DNA of 55,881 bases, taken from NCBI GenBank assembly GCA_001247695.2, contig LGRX02030608.1, forward strand, positions 1-55,881, written 5' to 3'. Both the position numbers and the translations under genes were made by a program. Under the pieces are notes generated by a model. That model worked only from the letters and a program-made list of their open reading frames with translations, was not told the origin of the DNA and made no database searches. This DNA is from Cymbomonas tetramitiformis (taxonomy: Eukaryota > Chlorophyta > Pyramimonadophyceae > Pyramimonadales > Pyramimonadaceae). Of this stretch, positions 20,652 through 30,903 are shown one piece after another (within the stretch, counting starts at the first letter, position 1; the number at the start of each line of letters is the position of its first letter).

Positions 20652-22335
20652 AGCATGTTCGACAGTTCCTCCAGCGTTGCAGAGATCACCAGTTTTTCAT
20701 CAGGCCTTCCAAGGTGGAGTTGTTCGTTAGATCTATAGATTTTATCGGACATCACATATCTGAAGCAGGCCTATCCATCATCGAAGACAGGATCAGAGCA
20801 GTCATGGCAATTCAGCCTCCAGTGTCTTATGGTCCTACCGTTGGAAAGCAGCCTCTACGCCGTATGGCTAAAGATGGCAAGTCATCCCTTCGGTCATTCT
20901 TGGGCATGGTTGGTCAATTTAGGAGATTCATACCAAAGTTCTCCAAAGTTGCCGAACCTCTCAATCGTCTCCTTAAAGATAATGCAGAGTTTGTCTGGGA
21001 AACTGAGCAGCAGCAGGCATTTGATAACCTCAAAAGTGCCATCTGTAACGCTCCAGTATTACAACTTCCAGATCAGAAACTGCCATCTATTTTGGAGGTC
21101 GATGGATCAGGCACACACGTTGGCCAAGTATTACTCCAGGATCAAGGAAAAGGTATGAAGCCATGTGGCTATCACAGCGTCACTCTATCCGATACACAGA
21201 GACGTTGGCCTATTCCTGAGATCGAGCTATTTGCCATTGTGGAAGGCTTCCGATTCTTTCGCCACATCTTGTTGGGAGCTCCTGAGACTATTGTACGCTC
21301 AGATCATCAGCCACTGGTTTATTTCCAGACCAAATCCACACTGAGCCCCAAACAAGCACGGTGGTTGGACGAACTCTCTGAGTACAACTTCCGTATAGAG
21401 CACATTGCTGGCGAGAAGAATAAGGTTGCAGACGCACTTACGCGTATCTCTGCACTTTTTGAACTTACTGATTGTCTTCATCATTTGGACATCAGCGAGG
21501 TCATTCCATCTGCAGATCCTACATTCATTGCTCTTATATCTTCTTCATCAGCTCATCAGCTACACGACATCATTATATCCGAATATGATCGTGACACATT
21601 TGCACAGACTATTTTGGCTAAGCTGACATCATCGACTTCATCACAGTCAGTCAGCAGCTACAGCTTCGAGCTCATTCAGGGGTTGATCTATCGTAAGACC
21701 ATATATGGCAGACAGCTGTACATTCCACCAACAGCTAAAGTCCCCACAGATGACGGTGAGATCACACAGCTCCGCCACATTCTTCTTCATGAGTGCCACT
21801 CAGCCACTATTTCTGGTCATGTAGGCAAAAATCGCATGCTTCATCTTCTGCGTAGCCGGTATTATTGGCCAGGAATGACAACGGCAGCTATCAAGTACAT
21901 TCGGGAGTGCCCCGTTTGTCAGCGCCAGAAAACGAGGCGACACAAGCCTTATGGTCAGGCACACATACGATATTCTGTGCCTAAGACAAAATGGCTTGAT
22001 GTATCTCTTGATTGGATCACTGATCTGCCTATCACCACTAATGGGCACGACAGTATATTTGTGGTAATGTGCCAATTCTCTCATCGTTGTCATCTCATTC
22101 CCTTCAGCATGACCTGGACAGCTCAGCATACTGCTTCCATATATATGCAGCATATCTTCAAGCTCCATGGTCTTCCGAGGAACATCATCTCAGATCGAGA
22201 CCCCAGATTCACCTCTACATTCTGGCAGACACTGTGGAAATCTACTGGTACGAGATTATCCATGACGTCATCACACCATCCACAGTCGAATGCTGCCAAT
22301 GAGAGGAGCCATGCCTTCATTGAGGACATCCTCAG
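20609..22335 (+). pseudogene. pol: pol part 2: RT thumb, RNase H and integrase core
   Basis: The reading frame resumes with DDTIVYSPDF, the second half of the RT catalytic box. The Ty3-type connection and RNase H follow (SFLGMVGQFRRFIPKFS, LEVDGSGTHVGQVLLQ, VRSDHQPLVYFQTKS). The integrase zinc domain is HECHSATISGHVGKNR...CPVCQRQK (H-H-C-C). The catalytic triad is D in LDWITDLP, D in ISDRDPRF and E in NERSHAF, with the last two about 35 residues apart. The frame ends at an intron donor; if unspliced, a TGA follows at 22352-22354. The separation from part 1 is due only to the 8-bp insertion. Confidence 0.9.
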
Positions 22336-22416
22336 GTATTTTTCAAATTGTTGATTCATGATATGATTTCACCATCCTCTGGTTTACAAACTGATTAGTA
22401 GCATTTTCATTTTCAG
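22336..22416 (+). other. Intron inside the integrase coding region
   Basis: The intron is 81 bp: donor CTCAG|GTATT, acceptor CATTTTCAG|G, branch-like CTGAT at 22391. Removing it joins EDILR to CCCNDTSANSWEDKLPLVEF, restoring the expected integrase sequence, while the unspliced RNA reads into TGA. It lies in the sense orientation of a retrotransposon. Confidence 0.85.
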
Positions 22417-23146
22417 GTGTTGTTGCAATGATACTTCAGCCAATTCGTGGGAGGACAAGTTGCCTCTGGTGGAGTTTGCAATTAACAATACCGTTTCTGC
22501 ATCAACTGGTTATTCACCATTTTATCTCGACTCGATGGCGCAACCACTTTCGCCTCATGACCTGGTTATCACTATTCCGCCAGAAGCTCCTGTTCCAATA
22601 CAAAGAGCTATTCGAGATCATTTTGACCAGTACTCGGCTGTTCATGCCAACGCGGTAGACAACATTTCCCGAGCAGCAGAAATTAGCCAAGCCAGATTCA
22701 ATAAGACTCACATGCCTAAGCAATTCGCAGTCGGGCAGAAAGTTCTTTTACGGACCGAGTTTATTCAATGGACTGGTTTGACAGAGGCAGGCAGACACTT
22801 TAAGCAGCCATATATTGGGCCGTTCACTATCTCCAAAGTGCTTAGCCATGGACGTGCATACGAGTTAGATTTCGGAAATCTTGATATCCGTATTCATCCG
22901 GTACAGCCTGTATCCAGATTAGAGCTGTACAATGACTCGATCCAAGCACCTTTGCCTCTGCCACAGATGATCACCGAAGAAGGGCAACCACTGTTTGAGA
23001 TATCACATATACTCTCGGATAAGTTCACTAGAGGTGTCAAATACTATTTAGTACGATATGCAGGCTACGGTCCTGAGCATGACACCTGGGTCAAAGCCAC
23101 AGAGCTGACCAATGCAGCAGACATTATAGCTGCCTATGAAGGCTAA
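22417..23146 (+). CDS. pol: pol part 3: integrase C-terminus and chromodomain
   Basis: The exon starts at the intron acceptor and continues the integrase (KLPLVEFAINNTVSASTGYSPF), then a GPY/F-like region (PYIGPFTISKVLSHGRAYEL). A chromodomain follows over roughly the last 55 residues (FEISHILSDKF, YYLVRYAGYGPEHDTWVKATEL). Chromodomains of this clade guide integration to particular chromatin. The Trp of the common VKWKGY is Tyr here. The frame ends at TAA 23144-23146. Confidence 0.9.
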
Positions 23147-24185
23147 ACATTATATTAAGCCTTATGCCCTTACTTCTTGTAATATATACTAATACATGTC
23201 GATCATCTATATAACCTTGCTCTTAATGTTTATCATTATGTTGCATTGAAGCGGGAATTGATCCTTCCTTGCTAAAGGTGTAGTGAGCCTTGTTCAAAAT
23301 CATACCCTTGCACAGATACGCACACATGCGAGATATCATATCTGTGGATAAATAAAAACTGCTAAATGCTACCTTTGCCAAAACCGTGGTTTGTCATCGG
23401 ATTCTTGGCCAGTCATCCGAAACTACCGGAGACATCGACTGAGGTAGACGGAGTTGTGATCCTAAGTTGTGCTTGACAAACATAACTAAATAAATTTCAC
23501 ATTAGTACGTGGCGAATCCATTCTCACTCATCGCGAAAGATGTTCGTCAAAGCGTGCGTACTGGACAAAAATATTGAGGAGTTGAGCAGACCGGTAAAGG
23601 ATTATAAGTCCAATTCCGTTAAGCAGGGCCGCTCCGTTTGCATTAAAACAAGCCCCTTTGTTCGTTTATTATCGAAATCGGGCTCCCCATCACCGCCTAG
23701 GATCCTCCAAAGTAGCTTAAGGAGGGGAGGAAGAGTTGGGTGCACTATATTAGGCCGAGAATCGTTCGAATATAATTCGTTATAATCGTGGGATCATCGA
23801 TCGCGCAAAGGCGACGACGGCTAGCGCAAATAATCCGTAACGTAGACTTCGGATGCTTTGAATCGTCTAGCACATACATGATAACGTGTGGATCAATCAG
23901 TAATCCAGCGTAGGATTGTATCGCGAAAACGCTCTTCATTGAACCTTGGAACGTCACTCAACGATACGATTTCCGGAAAGGTGGGCTACATCCTAAGGAC
24001 TGTATGGCTAAATGCCTAAGGTGAGGGACTAAAGTGGACTCAGTTCCCCCCAATAACCTAAAAACACCATGAGGGACGCCTCAAATCGGTGTAAGAAGAC
24101 TGGTACCAGCAAGAAGCGACAACAACAAAGACATATACAAAGGTATGCCCGTTGTGAGGACACAACTCTCTTAAGAGGGGAGATC
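23147..24185 (+). other. 3' untranslated region and polypurine tract of chromovirus
   Basis: About 1 kb with no significant ORF lies between the pol stop and the 3' LTR. The polypurine tract AAGAGGGGAGA at 24173-24183 sits two bases before the LTR and primes plus-strand synthesis. Confidence 0.75.
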
Positions 24186-24808
24186 TGTCAGGGTTATGAC
24201 CGATGAAATATGTGTCATACATGTCATACGTGTCATACGTGTCATACATGTCATATCATGTCATGTCATGTCATATATTATTATGACAGTCGGTCGTGTC
24301 ATATATTATTATGACAGTCGACAGTATGGTCGATCATGACTGTACAGGTCGAGTCGCGTCATACATTTATGACAGTCGTCAGTACGGTCGACTATGACAT
24401 GTACAGTCATACCATTTGTCATTCACTCACCTTGAGTGACACCTGTCATCGAGAGGCCAGGTTGTGGCATCGAGATGACAAAGCAAGATGAAGTCTTGAA
24501 GAACCAAAAGTGTTCGGAGAAAACTCATCTTCGCTTCTAGCATGTTCTGAACAAGCATGCGAGTATCATATGGCTTATTCGTTCAGCCGATACTGATTGT
24601 TCAACCAATGCCTTGGGTTCACAACCCAATTGTGGTGGCATCTATGAGATGCGGGGCATTGCGTAAATGAGGTAGCGTTGGGCTACAGCAGTCACTTCTG
24701 AAGAAGCACTGCACTCATATCCACACAGACGCTGCGTGAGCTATTAACGTTCCATAATAGCCTCGCTATATATCATATATCATATCGCTTCCAAGCGAAC
24801 CCTTAAGA
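24186..24808 (+). repeat. 3' LTR of chromovirus
   Basis: It matches the 5' LTR except for two substitutions and one deleted A by eye. CACGA follows directly. Confidence 0.95.
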
Positions 24809-24813
24809 CACGA

Positions 24814-25694
24814 CCATCGCATGATATGTGATTCTGATACGAGCTGCATTTATCGAGGCTGGGACGAGGCTGGGACGACTACCGGTTAATTATCGGTAGG
24901 CTGGGACGAGCAGGTTATCGAAGGGTGGTTGGGACGACCGCGACCCGCCCACGACGCCGGCGGGTGCCATCGCTACGAGTGTCGACTCGCTGTCGGAGGA
25001 ACTCAGACCGGGTTTGGCCTAACGCTCTACCGTGCACGCTGAATAAATTCGCAAACGCTCACAACCATCTCATTCGTATTTGACGGCGGCGCACGGCTAT
25101 TTAGGGGGCAAAACAGTTGCGTTATTTTATTCTTGTTTTCGCGTGGTTTGTATGTTGCTTGCCTGTAGTGTTTGTTCGTCACTTTTCTTTACTTCAGCCT
25201 CACGTCGCCGGGAGCACGTCAGGGGTGCCCGAAAATTCTGCACACCGCAGCGCATAGAGCTGCGTGTGCAGATTGAGAAGTTTGGGTCTGACTGTGTCAC
25301 CTTTCGCTGTCCATGAAAGTACATGAGGGCGAAGTGCGAAAAGAATTGCCTTCTTCGGCCTGGGTCCAGTCCCGACGCTTTTACTGAACGCTGCGTCATG
25401 TTTGCAGGAATCAGCTATTGGTTCGCCTTTTCAGCCGCCGTTGTTTGTAGCATGACTTGCCTTGAACCGTGCAGACGAAGCGCGAAGCTTGACTTGGTCC
25501 AGTATATATTCGTCTTGGGTTAGATCCTCGACGCTGTGACTGAGTGCACGCATGTTAGGGATCGTCTGCAGGGATCAGTTGCGCCTATCTGACTTATTTT
25601 CACGTGTTGTTTATAGAAAGTGAATCGGTTGCCCTGTTGACCGTCCGCCTATTTTCTTGAGGCACAAGAGGCACGAGAGAGGCACGGGAGGTGA
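24814..25694. other. No gene recognised
   Basis: The left part repeats GAGGCTGGGACGA three times (24857-24930). Short open frames at 25080-25523 lack recognisable domains. Confidence 0.4.
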
Positions 25695-26854
25695 TCAAAA
25701 TAGCAATCCTAGGATGCGTTGATGCTCCGCATCGGATAGATGATAATAATCTTTCCTTCCTATTCTGCGTTTGGTCATGATCATATCTACACACGCAATG
25801 TGGTGGGAATATGTAAGGCATTTTTTACTAGTGTCCACAAAGTACTCCGTGCACGTCTCTTCATCACGCCATTCCAAGAAGCGGCCTTCCACAACATATT
25901 CCCCACACGTTGCATACACCCCTTCCCCCGCCGGGCTGTAGTAATCGTCCTTCATCCCCGCCGGATCTTCAACCACTTGCACTCCACCAAGCGCCTTCAC
26001 TAAATAGTAGGAGTGCAAGTCATCTCCCCCAGATGGCCGTGCAAAAATGCTCCCCCGCGCAACCATCACGCCCATCTCATGCGCGGCCTCCGCCGCTTGA
26101 CGTCGCGTTCACATGGCTCGTGCACATGGCTCGTGTAGTGGCACCCCGCACTATCCGGGTGCGCCCGCTCGCACTGCGCATAGCAGTACTCACAATAGCA
26201 CTGCCGGTCCCGCTTCAAACCCACCAGCAGTCCAACCCCCGCGCGCACGGAGTGCAACCGGAGGGTTCGGTCGACCGTGTCAAAAACCGGACCCGATTCA
26301 TCCACGTCGCCTTTTTCCACTAGGAAAAAGAACCGCTTGCAAAACTGTGAGCCTCGGGACCATGTCGTGTCCTTAGGGTCTTGCAGCCTTTCAATACAAA
26401 ACTCCCATAAATGCCTGGCGCATGTTATTCCGCCATACCACTTGTCCGGGGTAGCCATCACCGCCAGACTCGCCTCATGCTTGACAATCACCCCCATTAC
26501 ATCTTGCTCGCCTCGTGCGTGGGCTGTCTCAAATAAGTTGCGCTGGCATGGGATCCCAAGCCCTCTCACCCACTCCGCGCACATCGGGCGGCCGCTCTCC
26601 ACGACGTCCGCAAATGCCGTTCCGCACTTGTTCTGCACCGCGCTCCCATCCGCCCACTCGTGTGCGAATTTCGGCAGCGGGATGCCTCTCTTGATGAAAT
26701 AGTCCTTCACAATAAGCATGCGCACGTGTTGGATGCAGCGATGGCTATGTGGCATGTCGTCGCCGCACATCACCACGAAACGCCAAAAATCCGGACGATA
26801 AGGGCTTGGGTTTTCAATTCCGATGTTAGTATTACATTTAGATTCAAAGTACAT
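25695..26854 (-). pseudogene. Transposase-like fragment, C-terminal part (WADG/HARG motifs)
   Basis: Two overlapping frames (26854-26066, then 26075-25695) read on after a frameshift near 26070. Recognisable blocks are CGDDMPHSHRC, FAHEWADGSAVQNKCGTAF and LFETAHARGEQDVMGVIVKHEA. They match the pattern (SDD..HD, SDG..QYK, HGKG..DG..K) of an unclassified group of eukaryotic transposase-like proteins that also have a DF(A/S)EN motif. The Asp residues of DFSEN and WADG are candidate catalytic positions; that is inference. A Cys-rich stretch (QCYCEYCYAQC) lies near the C-terminus. The DFSEN part is at 29210-29980, so about 2.3 kb separates the halves. Confidence 0.55.
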
Positions 26855-27310
26855 TATTCCAAACCTATTTCGATGTTGAGGAAAACGATGGTGACCTCGA
26901 AATTTATTGGTTCTCAGTATTTAGTGTGTTACAGCTGCCTGAAATCCCCCTATAAAGCCCGAATTCACAGGGTTTGTGCGCACATAGTATTTATGAAGCA
27001 AATGCCGTTCAAGGGTGATGTTGGTACAATATAACTTCAGTTTGGATATCGTTTGACCAAACTTGATGCCTTATCTCACTAGCAAGCATGTTATATGGTG
27101 TCATCATGACATATTTCAAGTATGCAGTTAGGGTTTGCGAATAAATGGCTCATAATAGGGGTTTCGGAGTTTCGAATTCCGATGCAATCATTACATTTAC
27201 ATGCATGTTGTTCGATGTTCCCAACCTAATTCGATGTTGAGAAATACATTGATAATCTCAGTTTCGCATGATTCTCGATATTTAGGGCGTCGCATCACAA
27301 CACAGGTCGC
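26817..27310. repeat. Diverged tandem duplication
   Basis: Two copies of a roughly 150-bp segment (start TTCCGATG.TA.TATTACATTTA, containing TTCGATGTTGAG) begin near 26817 and 27176. They lie in DNA separating the transposase fragments. Confidence 0.45.
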
Positions 27311-27951
27311 CCATGAAGCCCTATCTTATATAGGGTCTACCGGTATATGTGTATGCCCGTGTGTGGTATATACATATATATATATATACAGAACTGCCCA
27401 TATGTGATAGTTAAACTCATTTAAACGTTCTTTGAGGAACTATGGTGCTTTGTATTGCTAACGAAACCATCTGTGATATTGGGTTGGGTCATAAACTTGC
27501 CATATTATCATGGCTCAGAGCGCGCTGTATTGGACGAAATAGCTATCTCACTTATTTTTACAAAAACACGTTTAGTCACATAGAAGAGGTTCTATTCACT
27601 TTTAATACTATCATACATACCTACACACTATTCTATTCGTTCGATTGCGGCCGTGCTACAATGCTTCGTCGCGCGCTTCGATCAAGCTGCACTGCGTTGT
27701 GAGAGTGCATAGGCCATGCCGTGTGTGTCCTCTACAATCTCAAACATACCCGTGTATTCTAAACACATAACTGTGGGATAAAGTGTTGTGTGTAGCATAC
27801 GTAGGAAATACAGGTGCGACACTGCCTCAAAGTTGAAGGGATACAAATGCCTTTACATGAATGCTTGTGCAGTGCTCAGGGGTTTAGGGTTATGAAAATG
27901 CGGAGAGTCGGAAACCGAAGGAGCTGCACGATACTACAGCTCCTTCGGGAA
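27311..27951. other. No gene recognised
   Basis: A TA microsatellite lies at 27371-27389. No supported coding region is seen. Confidence 0.4.
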
Positions 27952-27990
27952 GCTTGCTCGAGTCCTTTGAGTCAAAGGACTCGAGCAAGC
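27952..27990. repeat. Perfect 39-nt palindrome
   Basis: Arms GCTTGCTCGAGTCCTTTGA and its exact complement are separated by one G. The right arm begins the tandem unit described next. Confidence 0.8.
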
Positions 27991-28290
27991 CGGGCGTGAT
28001 TGGGGTTAAGCCCAAGCTGGGGTGGCATTTGCCAAACCTCCAGACTACCACACCAAATATGTTGATCACACCTCAACCGTACGGTCAGTGCAGTTCTGTC
28101 GGGTAGCTTTCTCGATCCCCACACCATACATGGCGAGGGACTCGAGACAGCTAGGCGTGATTGGGTTTGAGCCCAAGCTGGAGCGGCATTCGCCAAACTT
28201 CCAGACTGTCACACCAAAGAGGCTCACGGCACACCCGAACATTCTGGTCAGTGCGGTGGGACAGCTTTATTGTTTGCCATGACACAGGTG
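27979..28290. repeat. Tandem duplication of about 160 bp
   Basis: Two diverged copies start ACTCGAG.AAGC..GGCGTGATTGGG and share AGCCCAAGCTGG, GCCAAAC.TCCAGACT and GGTCAGTGC.GT. The copies begin at about 27980 and 28140. Confidence 0.6.
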
Positions 28291-29209
28291 ACGAGTTACT
28301 CAGTAAAGCTAGAGTTGTTCGGAGTTTATTCCAAGATGATCTGGCTTTTATGAACTTTTATACTGCCACACCGACGCATCGAAACGTTTGAAACTGGGCG
28401 TTTCTAATGTGACCGGCGGAGGCAAAATACCCCTGCAAAACCCAAGTTGTACGATGCAGAAAATAAGAACTAAGCGCATATAAACTCCCAACCAAGCCAA
28501 AATATTCGCTCCTCAGATAATTTTAGAGGTTGTGAAAGTGTACCCACCTCGAAAAGAGACGAACACCTTTCGCAAGAGGCACACACTGCCACCAGACCCG
28601 AAAATCGGAAAATTCGGCTGTCCGGTCGGAAAGCGTCTTCGTAGTAATATGGATATGCCTGCGACAAAAATAAAAGTTTTCCAACATAATATTTTCACAA
28701 GATTCTGGGCGCATCGGAGGTTTAGTAGTCCCTAGCCACGGTAAACGCTTGAAACCCAAAATCGGGTCAATCAGCGATAATTCGACTGCTGAGGAAAAAA
28801 GACTTTCGTCCCTTTACACTTTGCCACAAGGGAGAAATCTGAAAACATACGATCCTCAAAATTTTCGTAAACAAACGTCTAAAAAAACTTCGAACCGTTC
28901 TAAGCCCTTCAAAACAAAATGGTGTGTTTTCTCGCGAAAGTGAAAATTAGCCAGCGCTCGGAAAACTAGCAAACCAACGGCATACTCCCGCGGTTATCTC
29001 AACCTCAACGCCATCCCATACCTCGCAACTTCTCAGAGCGATAAATATGCATGTTTTACAAAAAATATTGATGCGGCAGCCCTCCTCCTTTTTTTGCAGC
29101 GATATACTCTGTATTTTTCGGTGAGGTGTGCAACGCTCTGAAAACTCCGAGAACTAACAACGCAAATAGCGGATCGGTAAACGATTTATCGTCCAGGCGT
29201 CATCGTGCG
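28291..29209. other. No gene recognised
   Basis: Only short frames without domain signatures occur. Beyond the transposase stop at 29210 the minus strand still shows HITDDAR in another frame, a relic of the SDD block of that family. Confidence 0.4.
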
Positions 29210-29980
29210 TCATCGGTGATGTGCGATGAGGTAGATGTAGTCCTTGATAATGATGGGGCTCTCCTCCGTGGACTGCACACCATCCACCGGGCCATATGCG
29301 TGTCTCCATATGACACAACACAAAAGTGAAGCTTGCTTCACAATCCAATGCAACGATTGGATGGCTCGCGGGATGTTGAGGGCATGGTTTTCGCTGAAAT
29401 CAAATAGAAGGAGGGTGTGATCCATTGGCAAGTTCGCTTTACACTTATTGAACATGGTCATGGAGTGCTGTGCCATGAAGCAATGGTAGGCGTATGGCTT
29501 CAGAAACGGACATGCCCGTCCGTCTACACCGTCCAGCTTGCCTATCCCCCAACCGTCCGGGGTTTTCAACACAAACTTCCCCGTGCATACGCAGTTGGGA
29601 GACTCTCCAGGCGTGTGCCCAAGGAGTGCACTCTGCAGCTTTGCGAGGAGCTCGCCCACCGGGGTCCGCTTTTGAACGTATTGAACTCGGTGCTTGTTCT
29701 TGCCGTCCTCGTCGACCCCCACAAGGGCACTCTCGTAGGTGTTCCACTCCACCGCACCACCGGTGTCGGGTTGAACACCTCTGTCGCGCACAAAGTCAGG
29801 TTCTGCAACGGCCCGCAGTCTTTGCATGACTGGTCCAAACAAGCCAGCTCGTGAAAGTCTGCGCGCTCGCCAGATTCCAGAGTTCTCCTTGGACACAGCA
29901 GGGAGGCTGTAAACCCTGAATTCGAACGGGTCACCTCTGCCCGTCCACATACCACATCTGGGAACCCTTATTTTTTTCAT
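29210..29980 (-). pseudogene. Transposase-like fragment, N-terminal and DFSEN part
   Basis: The frame has 256 codons from the ATG at 29980 (MKKIRVPRCG); an upstream extension starts at GTG and is not used. The key block is LLLFDFSENHALNIP followed by QSLHWIVKQASLL, matching the DF(A/S)EN...Q..HW..(N/K)QA pattern of the transposase-like group named above. It stops just where the next block should begin, which appears frameshifted (HITDDAR) downstream. It has no partner in the same frame, so it is a broken gene. Its upstream 300 bp are shared with TIR element 1. Confidence 0.55.
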
Positions 29981-30296
29981 TGATATACACCATGATACGT
30001 CATGGCCCACTCATAACATCAAGTCAATAGTGGTGTCATGTTCATGGCACATGCCCAAAAATGCCCCCAACAGTTGTTCAACCGAATTTCCTTAAGTATG
30101 GTGATGGTGGGTCACATATATTCATGTGTGCACATACGGTGTAAGTGATAATGAGGTGCCATATCATCCACCTAGTTCCATACTATAAGGTATACGAATA
30201 ATCGTGGCAAATGGATGTCTAGAACTTGAGTTATTGCCGAAAACGTGAAAATAAATTCCTAGAAAACAAGACCAGTATGAGCAGTATGGCAAGTAA
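29981..30296 (-). repeat. Terminal region shared with TIR element 1
   Basis: This is an inverted copy of 9550-9862, with moderate divergence. Similarity breaks off at GGCAA, before the CTTAACACC end, so the transposon terminus is missing here. Confidence 0.65.
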
Positions 30297-30509
30297 GTTG
30301 CAAGAACTGAAGCAAATCGTAGAATTGCGTGTGATTTGGTTCGCTCAACCCTCCGAACGCTCAATCGAGCATCCGCTACTATACCCCACCCGCTCGTGGG
30401 GTATATCGGATGAGTGCAATCGATGCGCAAGAGCCTCAACATTCCAAAACTGTACCTACTTTGTTAATACGGGCAGCGAGGCGAAAGTTATAGGGGCGAA
30501 TCCCTGGGC
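30297..30509. other. No gene recognised; left flank of element C
   Basis: A short inverted repeat (TATACCCCAC/GTGGGGTAT) lies at about 30381-30402. GAATC at 30510-30514 is the target duplication of element C. Confidence 0.4.
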
Positions 30510-30514
30510 GAATC

Positions 30515-30686
30515 TGTTGGATATACCCCTAAGACCCGGGATATATTCCACTCAGTGATAGTTTGTATTAAAGCTGATAAGGTAACCCTTTATATGGGCA
30601 TAAACAGTTAGGGTTCGGGTTCGGGTGACAGTCATACACACTACTATAGGAAGAGTCACAAAGTAAGCGGCGTGACCATTCCAGCA
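30515..30686 (-). repeat. 3' LTR of element C
   Basis: It is a 172-bp copy of 33654-33836. It lacks the TCTCAGAAT stretch found in the other copy. Confidence 0.85.
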
Positions 30687-30903
30687 CACCACCTAGTGTG
30701 GTGACTGGCCAGCCGAAGTGGAAACCTGCGTGAACAAACACCATCTACAACGGTGGAAACTGAGTTCTAAGGGAAGGCCTGTCCTTTCTGGCAGGGCTGA
30801 TCCCGGTCAAGAGTTGTAAATCTGAAATCCGGTCCGTGATCGGACCCCTCTGCACATGCAGCTACGGTCAATCTCACTGTGCAGGAGCGGCATGATTAAC
30901 TTC
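30687..30903 (-). promoter_or_regulatory. 3' region of element C with terminal hairpin
   Basis: CACCAC and GTGGTG (30687-30703) form a stem with loop CTAGT directly next to the 3' LTR. On the coding strand the tract reads TAGGTGGTG, matching the presumed polypurine primer of elements A and E. Confidence 0.55.

Larger units (their letters stand above)
13973..24808 (+). mobile_element. Complete Ty3/gypsy chromovirus
   Basis: The element is 10.8 kb. It has LTRs of 624 and 623 bp that differ by two substitutions and one indel by eye, and a target duplication CACGA (13968-13972, 24809-24813). The order is LTR, long leader, gag, pol (protease, RT, RNase H, integrase, chromodomain), 3' region, polypurine tract, LTR. 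Domain order and the C-terminal chromodomain place it in the chromovirus branch. The copy is young but defective in RT. Unusually, the LTRs end GA rather than CA. Confidence 0.95.
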
